From Halomonas sp. NO4 (lineage in GTDB: Bacteria > Pseudomonadota > Gammaproteobacteria > Pseudomonadales > Halomonadaceae), in assembly GCF_010994375.1 (NCBI RefSeq), contig NZ_WHMA01000020.1, positions 1-59,957 on the forward strand: a stretch of DNA of 59,957 nucleotides. Direction: 5' to 3'. The notes beneath the pieces were generated by a model, which saw nothing but the letters and a program-made list of their open reading frames with translations, had not been told where the DNA came from and did not search any database. Numbering within the stretch: the stretch's first letter is position 1; each line of letters begins with the position of its first letter. Positions 38,129 through 46,234 of the stretch are shown piece by piece. The position numbers and the translations under genes are program-made.

Positions 38129-39498
38129 GCCATCGTCGCCTATCCCTGGCCACGGCCCCGATCGCCATCCGTCTGCTGGCGGCTGCCCTGTTGATCACGC
38201 TCGTCACTCTCCCCCTGGCCGGTGCTGGGCTGGCGCATCACTTCTCCACATCAGCCACTGCAGCCTTCGACGAGCGCCTTGAATCACTGCTCAACGTCGT
38301 GATTGCCGGCCTTCGCTATGACGAGACCACGCAACGTCTGGAACACGACACAGCGCTTGGCGACTCGCGCTTCGAGCAAGTGTTTTCAGGCTGGTACTGG
38401 CAGATCAGCGACGGCAACGATAACCATCTCACGTCGCGCTCGCTCTGGGACCAGCGTCTACCCACCCGCACTCACGACGACATCGTCTTCCGCAACCTGA
38501 CCGGCCCCCGCGGGGTTCCACTGCGCATCATCGAGCGCGACATCCGGCTGGCACCGCTCGAGACACCACTGCACATCAGCGTGGCCGTCGCCCGTGAGGA
38601 ATTGGATGCCACTCTGGACGGGTTCATGACACGCTTGGTGGTGTCCCTCGTCGGCGTGGGTGCATTGCTGCTCGTGACCCTGGCGCTGCAAGTGCACTGG
38701 GGACTGGCACCACTACGCCGCTTGCAAAGCGGCCTCGAGGCCGTAGAAACCGGCACCCGCGAAACGCTCGACACTGACCTGCCGGACGAGCTAGCGCGCC
38801 TGGCCGGTGCCATCAACGGCGTGCTGGCCCGCGACCGCCGACTGATGGAGCGTGCCCGCCATGCCGCCGGCAACCTGGCCCATGCCCTGAAAACGCCGGT
38901 AAGCGTACTCAACACCCTCGCCGAAGGATTCGAAGCCCCTTCCCGATACCGCGTGAAAGCCGAACTCTCGCGCATCGACGAGGCAGTGCGCCACCACCTG
39001 GCCCGCGCCTCGGCGGCCGGCGCCAATGGCCTGAACCGCCGCGTCGCCGTCGCCGGCACCCTCGCTCCGGTGCTCGACGGCCTCGGCCGGCTGGCGGCCC
39101 GGCGCGGCATCGTGCTCGACAGCGACCTGCCCGAGGCGCTGAGCGTGCAGCTCGACCCGCAGGATCTGCAGGAACTGGCCGGCAACCTGCTGGAGAACGC
39201 CCTGCGCTGGGCGCGAAACCGCGTAACGCTGAGCGGCGGCAGCGACCCGCACGGCACCTGGCTAACCATCGAGGACGACGGCCCTGGGATGAGCGCCGAC
39301 GAGCGTCGGCAGGCCGTAGCACGCGGCGCCCGCCTCGACGAGCGCCAGCCCGGCAGCGGCCTGGGCCTGGCCATCGTCAACGAACTGGTAGGGCTCTACG
39401 GTGGGTGCCTGCGTCTCGAGGCCTCGCCGCTCGGCGGCCTGGCCGCCCGCGTCTGGCTGCCGGCACGGCCGGACGCCACGCCGGCCGAGCCGAACTGA
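38125..39498 (+). CDS. PhoQ-like sensor histidine kinase
   Basis: A 457-residue kinase with transmembrane segment 1 at about 12-36, a periplasmic domain of about 130 residues, transmembrane segment 2 at about 170-192, HAMP, a phosphoacceptor H253 in LAHALKTPVSVL, and an ATPase with GNLLENALRWARN, DDGPGM and GSGLGLAIV. The H-box H-A-L-K-T-P is the form found in PhoQ rather than the common H-E-L-R-T-P. No cluster of acidic residues like the PhoQ magnesium patch is obvious. It ends the PepSY-regulator-kinase operon; the stop is 10 bp from the convergent NnrU gene. Confidence 0.92.
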   Translation: MSHRRLSLATAPIAIRLLAAALLITLVTLPLAGAGLAHHFSTSATAAFDERLESLLNVVIAGLRYDETTQRLEHDTALGDSRFEQVFSGWYWQISDGNDNHLTSRSLWDQRLPTRTHDDIVFRNLTGPRGVPLRIIERDIRLAPLETPLHISVAVAREELDATLDGFMTRLVVSLVGVGALLLVTLALQVHWGLAPLRRLQSGLEAVETGTRETLDTDLPDELARLAGAINGVLARDRRLMERARHAAGNLAHALKTPVSVLNTLAEGFEAPSRYRVKAELSRIDEAVRHHLARASAAGANGLNRRVAVAGTLAPVLDGLGRLAARRGIVLDSDLPEALSVQLDPQDLQELAGNLLENALRWARNRVTLSGGSDPHGTWLTIEDDGPGMSADERRQAVARGARLDERQPGSGLGLAIVNELVGLYGGCLRLEASPLGGLAARVWLPARPDATPAEPN

Positions 39499-39508
39499 CC
39501 GGTCAGCG

Positions 39509-40075
39509 TCACATCACCGGCACGCCGGTGATCCAGACGTGGAGGTGGACGGCGAAGAGGTAGTAGGCGACCACGCCGATCACCAGGGTTGCGAGTGTGG
39601 CCGCCATGCGCGGGGCCGGCGCGGCGTCGCGCGGGCGGCGACGTGCGGCGCGGAAGTCGAACACCGCCCACAGCAGGAAGGCGCCGAAGAAGACGATGTC
39701 GCCCAGCCGGCCGTTGGCCAGCAGGTGAGCGAAGGCCCACACCTTCACGGCCAGGATCATGGGGTGGCCGAGCTTGGCCTTGAGGGCGTTGCCCGGCACG
39801 TAGGCCGCCACCAGCAGGATGAAGGCGGGGATCATCAGCAGGGCCACCAGGTGGCGCAGCGCCACCGGCGGCTGCCATACCCAGACGGGATCGAGGCGCA
39901 TCTGGCCGTAGCCCCAGATGGCGATGGCCAGGCCGAAAATCGACAGCATCGAATAGAGCGCTTTCCAGCGCAGCTCGCCCAGCTTCGCAATCTGCGCCTG
40001 GCGCCAGTCGTCGGCGACGATGCGTACCGAGTGCGCCCCCAGAAAAATCACCAGCCCCAGGATCATCACCAGCAT
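39509..40075 (-). CDS. NnrU-family membrane protein
   Basis: A 188-residue protein with six hydrophobic segments and the NnrU signature in GNALKAKLGHPMILAVKVWAFAHLLANG (a histidine-bearing helix also shared with isoprenylcysteine methyltransferase-like proteins). NnrU is linked to nitric-oxide/nitrite metabolism in denitrifiers, but many copies, as here, are without denitrification genes. ATG 40075 has GGAGG upstream. It is the next gene on the strand after the ArsP-type permease, with a 132-bp gap. Confidence 0.85.
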   Translation of the reverse strand: MLVMILGLVIFLGAHSVRIVADDWRQAQIAKLGELRWKALYSMLSIFGLAIAIWGYGQMRLDPVWVWQPPVALRHLVALLMIPAFILLVAAYVPGNALKAKLGHPMILAVKVWAFAHLLANGRLGDIVFFGAFLLWAVFDFRAARRRPRDAAPAPRMAATLATLVIGVVAYYLFAVHLHVWITGVPVM

Positions 40076-40207
40076 GGAAGCGCCTCCATCAGTCAAAAGC
40101 GAACGAAACGCTGCCAGCCTAGTCGGTCACGGGACTCGCTGCCAGTGTGGCGTAGCAGGCAAGGGTCGACACCCTGGCGCAGAGCTTCGCCGCTTCACGC
40201 GAATGCG

Positions 40208-41443
40208 TCAGCCCGTCGCCAGCGGCGCCACCAGCACGCCCCCCGCCAGCCAGGCGACGGCGAGCGCCACCAGGCCCTGCAGGAGGCGCGTGCCGCGAGA
40301 CGTCCCGCCCCCGCCATGGTCGTGGTGATGATGATGACCACCACCCGCTCGACGCGCGCGCCACCACAGGCCGACCAGGGCCGCCGAACCAGCCAGGAAG
40401 GCCAGATTGAGGAAGAAGCCGTAGTTGATTGCGAAGAAGTCACGCTGAGTGACGGTTACCGAGTCGCTACCGCTCGGCAACCAGCCGAGCCAGCCCATGC
40501 CGTAGTGCAGCAGCAGGGCGGTCACCACCAGCGTGGTGAGCAACAGCGCCAGGATGTAGAGCGCCATGCGCCAGCCGTAGTAGGTGGCATTGATGCGCAG
40601 GACCGGCAGTACCACCAGGTCGGAGAAGATGAAGGCCATCACCCCGGCGAAGCTCACGCCGTTGTCGAAGAGCACCGCCGCCAGCGGGATATTGCCCATG
40701 GAGCCGATGAAGGTGAAGAAAGCCGCCACGGGCCCCACCAGCGCCTGGGCGAGCAGCTCCAGGAAGCCCGGCTCGCCATCGCCGGCTCCCAAAAACAGCG
40801 ACTGGAAGAAGGCCTGTGGCACGAAGGCCGCGATGATCCCGGCCACGGTGAAGCCGATCAGCACGTCCTTCCAGACCATCTGCCACTCCATGACGTAGGT
40901 CTGGCCAATCTCCTGCCAGCCCTGAAGGCTGGTCAGCTTGTGACGCCAATCCGGGGCCTGGCTTGCCGCTTCTTCCGCGTCGGTGCCCAGGCGCTCGCGA
41001 ACGCGGGCGATCAGGCGCTCGGGCCTCGTGAGCCCGATGAGCGCCCAGGCCAGCAGGATCAGCAGCACCCCGCCGACGTACTCGCCCACCACGAAGGGCC
41101 AGCCGAGGAAGAGAGCGATCACGAAGCCGAGCTCCACCACGAGATTGGTGGACGCCAGCAGGAAGGCCAGCGAAGGAGCCAGCCCCGCGCCTTTCTGGAA
41201 GAGCGTTCGCGTGGTCGCCAGGGCGGCGAAGCTGCAGGAGCTGGAGATGAAACCGAACAGCGTGCCCAGCAGCATGCTGCGCGGCCCCGCAGTGCCCATG
41301 GCACGCTGCATGCGCGCCTGGGTCACCAGCACCTGAATCAGGCTGCTGATCAAATAGCCCAGGGCAAAGGCCCACAGCGCCATCCAGAAGAAGCCCAGGC
41401 TGGTGAGTGCCGCCTCGTTCCATAGCGGCAGGAAAGCATCCAT
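40208..41443 (-). CDS. ArsP_1/DUF318-family permease
   Basis: A 411-residue membrane protein with about ten hydrophobic segments. FGFISSSCSFAALATTR and FTFIGSMGNIPLAAVLF are the paired re-entrant motifs of the ArsP_1 (DUF318) family; the S-C-S-F cysteine region is where methylarsenite and mercurial export has been described in ArsP. A cytoplasmic loop near the C-terminus is GGGHHHHHDHGGGG, which suggests metal binding. No ars or mer gene is adjacent, so the substrate is open. ATG 41443 follows GGAGGTTTCGTCT. Confidence 0.85.
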   Translation of the reverse strand: MDAFLPLWNEAALTSLGFFWMALWAFALGYLISSLIQVLVTQARMQRAMGTAGPRSMLLGTLFGFISSSCSFAALATTRTLFQKGAGLAPSLAFLLASTNLVVELGFVIALFLGWPFVVGEYVGGVLLILLAWALIGLTRPERLIARVRERLGTDAEEAASQAPDWRHKLTSLQGWQEIGQTYVMEWQMVWKDVLIGFTVAGIIAAFVPQAFFQSLFLGAGDGEPGFLELLAQALVGPVAAFFTFIGSMGNIPLAAVLFDNGVSFAGVMAFIFSDLVVLPVLRINATYYGWRMALYILALLLTTLVVTALLLHYGMGWLGWLPSGSDSVTVTQRDFFAINYGFFLNLAFLAGSAALVGLWWRARRAGGGHHHHHDHGGGGTSRGTRLLQGLVALAVAWLAGGVLVAPLATG

Positions 41444-41624
41444 AGACGAAACCTCCGGCAGAAAGGAGCGAACACGGCATGGGGTGCCGTGGGTCGACGA
41501 TTTGGCCTATCAGGCTATAACCCTTGGGTGACACAAAGGTCAAGCGATGCCTTTTTCGCGACTCCCCCGGTTGCTCCGCCTCCGTTACCATGGAATCCGA
41601 ACCGCCACCCCAGGAGGCCGCAGC

Positions 41625-43006
41625 GTGACAGTGACGTCGTCCGATACCGCCCGCGACGCCCTTCCCGATGTCCTCATCGGGCCACTCCTCAGACGTCTCG
41701 CTCCGGATCGCCTGGTGCTCTGGCTGATGGGCTCGCGGCCCCTGGCGCTCACCCTGATGGTGCGCCCCGACGGGGTGCCGCCGCGCCGCCTGGCGCTGGG
41801 CGAGGAGCGCCTGCGCCACCTGCCGCTGGGCCGCCACGCCTGGCTGCACCTGATCGACGTATCGCTCGCCACGCCGCTGCCCACCGGCGTGTCCATCGCC
41901 TACGACCTCAAGGTCAGCGATGCCCCTGGCGAGCCCGGCATCGCCGACTGGGCGCCCCACCTGCTCCACGAGGCCGAGACGAACCCCACCTTCGTGCTCG
42001 CCGAGCGCCATCACCGCCTGCTTCACGGCTCCTGCCGCAAGCCCCACCACGACGGGCCGGACGGCCTGGTGCGCGCCGACGCCTGGCTTGCCGAACGGCG
42101 CGAGGCGCCCGACGAGTAGCCGGCCTGGCTACTGTTGACCGGCGACCAAGTCTACGCCGACGACGTGGCCGGGCCGATGCTCACGGCGATCCACGCGCTG
42201 ATCCATCGGCTGGGGCTGTTCGACGAGCCCCTGGAGGGCGCCACCGTGGCCGACAGCCAGGCGCTCTACGCCGCCCCCACCACCTATTACCGGCGCGAGG
42301 CGCTGCTGCCCGATGTCGAAAGCAGCGCCGCCCTGCGCGAGCGCTTCTTCGGCGGGGTGCGCAAGCCGGTGTTCACCTCGGCGAACGCCCACAACCACCT
42401 GATGACCTTTGCCGAGGTCATCGCCATGTACCTGCTCGCCTGGTCGCCCACACCCTGGAAGCTGATCGAGCCCGGCACCCCCGAGCTGGACGAGGCAGAC
42501 GCGGCGCTCTTTCGCCACGAGCAGGCGACCATCGAGCGCTTCGTCGACGGGCTGCCCGCCGTGGCGCGGCTGCTCGCCCACCTGCCGACGCTGATGATCT
42601 TCGACGACCACGACATCACCGACGACTGGAACCTCACCGCCGACTGGGAGCAGTGCGCCTATGGCAGATCACCTCCAGCGGCATCAAGAACACCTTTCCC
42701 GACACCCTGCTCGACTGGTTCGACCGCGCCAACCGCTGGCTCTATGCGCCGCGCTCGCCGCTCAACTGGTTCACCAAGCGCCGGCGCATGGTCGTCACCC
42801 CGCGCGACCCGGACCGTGCCAAGGCCGGCGAGCGGCTGTGGGACGGCAGCGGCATCGGGCTGGTCGACCTCGACGCTGACGGGCGCCCCCAGGCGATTCG
42901 CCAGCTCGACGCGCGTGGTTTCGAGGTCGACTTCCCACCGCCGCTCAGCTCGCCTGACGGCGCCGCCACAGCGGCTGGATCGCCACCATCACCAGCCAGG
43001 TCATAG
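41625..43006 (+). pseudogene. PhoD-like metallophosphatase, broken by a stop codon and an internal deletion
   Basis: The start (GTG 41625 after AGGAGG) and the first 165 codons read well, then TAG at 42117-42119 interrupts just before PAWLLLTGDQVYADD, where the frame continues unchanged. The metal-binding pieces TGDQVYADD and FDDHDITDDWN are present. At about 42660 the reading frame jumps: after DWEQCAYG the homologous continuation (ITSSGIKNTFPD...NWFTKRRRM...LDARGFEVDFP) is in another frame, and the long segment normally between these parts is missing. The tail after 42945 also looks replaced. Two or three separate lesions show a gene in decay. The original was a PhoD-type alkaline phosphatase or phosphodiesterase-like protein of roughly 600 residues or more. 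Confidence 0.8.
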
Positions 43007-43087
43007 CAGGGAGCCCAGCGTCCCCGCGGCCCAGGGCGAGAGCCCCAGGCCCAGGCCGGTGGCGAGCCACAGCAAGGGGGCATCCAT
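43001..43087 (-). CDS. Possible 28-residue membrane peptide coupled to DUF533 gene
   Basis: The ATG overlaps the stop of the DUF533 gene (TGATG) and opens a 28-codon frame with one hydrophobic segment (LLWLATGLGLGLSPWAAGTLGSLL). Its own stop overlaps another ATG (ATGA at 43001-43004), which starts a 19-codon frame. This looks like the beginning of one or two membrane-protein genes cut off by the deletion that damaged the PhoD gene next to them. Confidence 0.25.
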   Translation of the reverse strand: MDAPLLWLATGLGLGLSPWAAGTLGSLL

Positions 43088-43815
43088 CAGCCGGCCTCGA
43101 CGGCCTGACGCTCCAGCTCGGCGCTAGCCTCGGCCGGCAGCCTCAGCGCCTTCGCCAGCTGGTCGAGCCAGGCGCGCTCCATGGGGTTCTGCTCGTCGAT
43201 CACCGCCACGCTGATCAGGTAGATCTCCCGGGCCGCCTGGGGGGAGTCGGCCTGGCGGGCCAGCGCCTCGGCATCGAGCGGCGCCTGCATCTGCTGCGCC
43301 ACCCAGTCGTGGAGCTCATGATCGGCGCCCAGGGCATCGATCTGCTGGGTGATCAGCTCGCGCTCCTGATCGTCGACATGCCCGTCGGCACGAGCGGCCA
43401 GGATCATCGCCTGCAGCAGCTCCAGGCTGCGCCGGTCGCGCGCCTCGCCGCCCAGCCGCTCCACCGGCTCGCCCTCCTGGGCCTGGCTGCCGCCCGCATT
43501 GCCCTGGTAGTTCTGCCACGCCTTCCAGGCCAGCACGCCGACCCCGGCGATGGCGCCGTACTTGAGCGCCTTGCCACCCAGCTTGCGCCCGCGCTTGGAG
43601 CCCACCAGCAAGCCCAGAGCGCCGCCGCCGAGCAGGCTCTTCACGTCCACCCCCGAGCCGCCCTGGGCCGCCCCACCGGCGCCCGAACCGCCGCCCATCT
43701 GGCGCGACAGCCCCTCGAGCATGCCCTTTACATCCACCCCGCCGCTGCTGCTGCCGCGGCCCTTGCTGCCACCGGCCTGCTGCATCAGCTGATCGAGAAT
43801 CCTGCTGGCGTTCAT
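43087..43815 (-). CDS. DUF533/TerB-like protein (YebE type)
   Basis: A 242-residue protein. A low-complexity Gly/Gln/Ser region fills residues 20-60, a hydrophobic piece with a basic GSKRGRKLGGKA sits around 75-105, and the C-terminal half (about 130-240) is a helical TerB-like DUF533 domain with acidic motifs ARADGHVDDQERELI and DEQNPMERAWLDQL. Function is unknown; tellurite-resistance-type metal binding has been proposed for the fold. ATG 43815 has GGGAGG upstream. Confidence 0.8.
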   Translation of the reverse strand: MNASRILDQLMQQAGGSKGRGSSSGGVDVKGMLEGLSRQMGGGSGAGGAAQGGSGVDVKSLLGGGALGLLVGSKRGRKLGGKALKYGAIAGVGVLAWKAWQNYQGNAGGSQAQEGEPVERLGGEARDRRSLELLQAMILAARADGHVDDQERELITQQIDALGADHELHDWVAQQMQAPLDAEALARQADSPQAAREIYLISVAVIDEQNPMERAWLDQLAKALRLPAEASAELERQAVEAG

Positions 43816-43827
43816 GGCGCCCTCCCT

Positions 43828-43875
43828 GTCGAGAACAATGCCTGTCGAAAACAATGCCTGTCGAAAACAATGCCT
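43828..43875. repeat. Three tandem 16-bp repeats
   Basis: Unit GTCGAAAACAATGCCT occurs at 43828-43843 (one mismatch), 43844-43859 and 43860-43875, followed by a diverged partial copy. It lies just upstream of the DUF533 gene start, in its leader or promoter. It can place several copies of a binding site or be plain slippage. Confidence 0.85.
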
Positions 43876-43942
43876 GTCTGGCGAGAACAGTGATTACGCC
43901 GTCACGATACCCCCGGCCCGGAGCAACGTCGACGGCAAAGAA

Positions 43943-43968
43943 ACGGGCGGCTCGCAAGAGCCGCCCGT
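43943..43968 (-). terminator. Rho-independent terminator of the rhodanese gene
   Basis: Perfect 11-bp arms ACGGGCGGCTC / GAGCCGCCCGT with a four-base loop, followed on the minus strand by TTTCTTT. It lies 24 bp after the rhodanese gene stop. Confidence 0.85.
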
Positions 43969-43991
43969 GGTGCGTGTCATGTGTCGGAAGA

Positions 43992-44318
43992 TCAGGCCGC
44001 GTCGCGCTTCTCGAACCAGTCCTGGGTGCCGCCTTCGTAATCGTAGACCTGAGTGAAGCCGGCTTCCTCCAACTGCTTGGCCGCCTTGGGGGAGGCGTCA
44101 CAATCGAAGTTGGCGCAGTAGACCACGACCTTGCGCTCCTTGCTCCCGACCACGTCCTCGACCTTCTCGACGAAGTTCGCGTCTTTGACGGGAATGTTGA
44201 TCGAGGTGCGAATGTGCTGCTTGTTGAAGGCGTCGCGCGGCAAGACATTGATGAGCACGAAATCATCATGCTCGGTTTCGTTCATGACCTTGAGCTCGTC
44301 GCGAGTGATCGCTTTCAT
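43992..44318 (-). CDS. Single-domain rhodanese-like protein
   Basis: A 108-residue protein that fits one rhodanese domain: the start ITRDELKVMNE, the LINVLPRDAFNKQHI strand-helix, and the active-site loop with C68 in VVVYCANFDCDAS, followed by GFTQVYDYEGGTQDW. Such proteins carry sulfur as a persulfide on the cysteine. A second cysteine (C73) is inside the loop, which is less common. ATG 44318 has GAGGAGG upstream. Confidence 0.9.
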   Translation of the reverse strand: MKAITRDELKVMNETEHDDFVLINVLPRDAFNKQHIRTSINIPVKDANFVEKVEDVVGSKERKVVVYCANFDCDASPKAAKQLEEAGFTQVYDYEGGTQDWFEKRDAA

Positions 44319-44542
44319 GAACACCTCCTCTGCCGTAACGGATTCGGCAACTGCGCTGGCTTGCCCGTCTTCAACATAGAAGGCAAGCCTTTATTTTCCA
44401 ACGCCTTTTCTTGCCTTTCTTTAGTTGTGACAGGCCCTCGGCCGCCAAGTTCCCTCCGCGGCCGCGAGCTTCCCGGGTGCACTTGACGCGCCGGGCCTGG
44501 CAAGATCACGGGCCCGACACTTGCAAAAACGACACCCCGACG

Positions 44543-45115
44543 ATGACGCTCGACACCACCCGTGACAATCGACGCCGCACCCACTTTGCCGGCCATGATG
44601 CCATCTGGCTGTTCGGCTACGGATCGCTGATCTGGAAGGCGGACTTCCCCTACCGCGAACGGCGCCCGGCGTACATCCATGGCTGGGTGCGCCGCTTCTG
44701 GCAGGGCTCCCACGATCACCGCGGCACCCCCGAGGCGCCGGGCCGCGTGGTCACCCTGGTGCACAAACCCGGGGCGACCTGTCACGGCATGGCCTACCGC
44801 ATCGCTCCGGAGGTGCTCGAGCCGCTCGACGTGCGCGAGAAGAACGGCTACCTGCGCGAGGTGGTGCGGCTGCATTTCGACGAGGGCGACGGCCACAGCG
44901 CCGAGGGCCTGGTCTACCTGGCCGGCGCCGACAATGCGGCCTTCCTCGGCGACGCCCCGCTCGATGCCATCGCCGAGCAGATTGCCACCGCCCATGGGCC
45001 GAGCGGTGCCAACCGCGACTACCTGCTCCACCTTGCCACCGCCTTGAAGGACCTCGGCGTGGAGGATGAGCACGTCTTCGCCCTGGCAGCCCGCCTCCAC
45101 GAGGGGGAACGCTGA
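44543..45115 (+). CDS. ChaC-type gamma-glutamylcyclotransferase
   Basis: A 190-residue enzyme with the family's N-terminal YGSL motif (WLFGYGSLIWK), the FWQGSHDHRGTPEAPGRVVTL run, and the catalytic glutamate region REKNGYLRE. ChaC proteins cleave glutathione to 5-oxoproline and Cys-Gly. The stop codon overlaps the start of the TauE gene (TGATG), so the two are translated together: a thiol-breakdown enzyme and a possible sulfur-compound exporter. Confidence 0.9.
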   Translation: MTLDTTRDNRRRTHFAGHDAIWLFGYGSLIWKADFPYRERRPAYIHGWVRRFWQGSHDHRGTPEAPGRVVTLVHKPGATCHGMAYRIAPEVLEPLDVREKNGYLREVVRLHFDEGDGHSAEGLVYLAGADNAAFLGDAPLDAIAEQIATAHGPSGANRDYLLHLATALKDLGVEDEHVFALAARLHEGER

Positions 45116-45897
45116 TGGGCGAACTCGAGGCCTGGCAGTACGCCCTGATCGGGCTGATCTTCGTGTGGAGCGGCTTCGTGCGCACCAGCCTCGGCTTCGG
45201 CGGCGCCGTACTCTCGCTGCCCTTCCTGCTGCTGATCCATGACGAGCCGCTGATCTTCTTGCCGATCATCGCTGTGCACCTGCTGATCTTCTCCAGTTGG
45301 ATCGCCTGGCGCGGCCACCGCCAGCTGGTAGCGGACAACGGCGGCCAGCGGCCGGAAACCAGCAACATCGACTGGGGTTACCTGCGCCGGGCCATGCAGA
45401 TCATGATCGTGCCCAAGCTGATCGGGGTGGTCGGGCTGCTCACCCTGCCCGGCAACGTGATGACCAGCATCATCTTCGCCATCGTGATCGTCTACGCCGT
45501 CGGCTATGTGCTCGACAAGCCCTTTCGCAGCAACAACCGCTACGTGGATGCCGTTCTGCTGGCGCTGGGCGGCTACGTAAGCGGCACCTCGCTGATCGGC
45601 GCGCCGCTGATCGTCGCCGTCTTCGCCACCCACGTGGCGGCCCATCAGCTGCGCGACACCCTCTTCGTGCTGTGGTTCATCCTGGTACTGATCAAGATGG
45701 TGTCGTTCCTGGTCGTCGGCGTCGACCTGCAGCTCATCCACCACCTGTGGCTGCTGCCCTGCGCCCTGATCGGCCACCTGCTCGGCGAGCGTGCCCATCG
45801 CCACATGATCGCCAGCCGCACGAACCTCTATTTCCGCGTGCTCGGCGGCGTTCTGATCCTGGTCAGCGTGGTGGGGCTGCTCGGCCCGACGGGCTGA
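45115..45897 (+). CDS. TauE/SafE-family membrane transporter
   Basis: A 260-residue protein with eight hydrophobic segments and the family's first loop GFVRTSLGFGGAVLSLPFLLL. Members export sulfite, sulfoacetate or other organosulfur anions. It is translationally coupled to chaC, which supports a role in sulfur handling, though the substrate is not known. Confidence 0.88.
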   Translation: MGELEAWQYALIGLIFVWSGFVRTSLGFGGAVLSLPFLLLIHDEPLIFLPIIAVHLLIFSSWIAWRGHRQLVADNGGQRPETSNIDWGYLRRAMQIMIVPKLIGVVGLLTLPGNVMTSIIFAIVIVYAVGYVLDKPFRSNNRYVDAVLLALGGYVSGTSLIGAPLIVAVFATHVAAHQLRDTLFVLWFILVLIKMVSFLVVGVDLQLIHHLWLLPCALIGHLLGERAHRHMIASRTNLYFRVLGGVLILVSVVGLLGPTG

Positions 45898-45967
45898 ATG
45901 GGCGGCTCGCCAAACTCATGCCGCGCTGCTATGGATGAAGTGAATGATCACGGCGGAGGATGACAGC

Positions 45968-46213
45968 GTGCCCCGGCAGGAACGCACCATCATGGCCTTC
46001 GACGACCAAGGCCGCGAGTACATGATCGACGTCTTCGTCAGCGTGAAGGAGCTCAGCGAGCTGCAGCACGCCGGCGCCATCCATGACCCGCCCGCCCTGC
46101 GCACCCGGGAGGGCCACCCGGTGACCTACCTGGGAGGCGGCGAGTTCTCCATCACGCTGCCCGGGGAAGAAGGCGGCATCACCGTGCGCACGGACGATTC
46201 GGAGTTCGTGTAG
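45968..46213 (+). CDS. Small hypothetical protein
   Basis: An 81-residue acidic protein (starts PRQERTIMAFDDQGREYMIDVF; ends TVRTDDSEFV). GTG 45968 is chosen because GGAGGA is seven bases upstream; ATG 45944 is in frame but lacks a site. It resembles small proteins with a beta-rich fold that are common in Halomonas-like genomes; no function is known. The last codons and the stop are part of an exact 17-bp tandem duplication. Confidence 0.6.
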   Translation: MPRQERTIMAFDDQGREYMIDVFVSVKELSELQHAGAIHDPPALRTREGHPVTYLGGGEFSITLPGEEGGITVRTDDSEFV

Positions 46214-46234
46214 CTCAGGAGTTCGTGTAGCTCA
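46201..46234. repeat. Exact 17-bp tandem duplication at a gene end
   Basis: GGAGTTCGTGTAGCTCA is repeated twice, 46201-46217 and 46218-46234. The first copy contains the stop codon of the small gene (+); the second contains the stop codon of the LuxR-type regulator (-). A recent slippage duplication is likely. Confidence 0.9.

Noticed and set aside
39401..42050. Long frames opposite nnrU and the ArsP-type permease (+) and across 40467-42050 (-)
   Set aside because: No domain; they overlap genes with good ribosome-binding sites and membrane-protein signatures.
43828..43875. Repeat array as a CRISPR candidate
   Set aside because: Units are 16 bp, directly adjacent with no spacers, and only three in number. 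There are no cas genes in the window.
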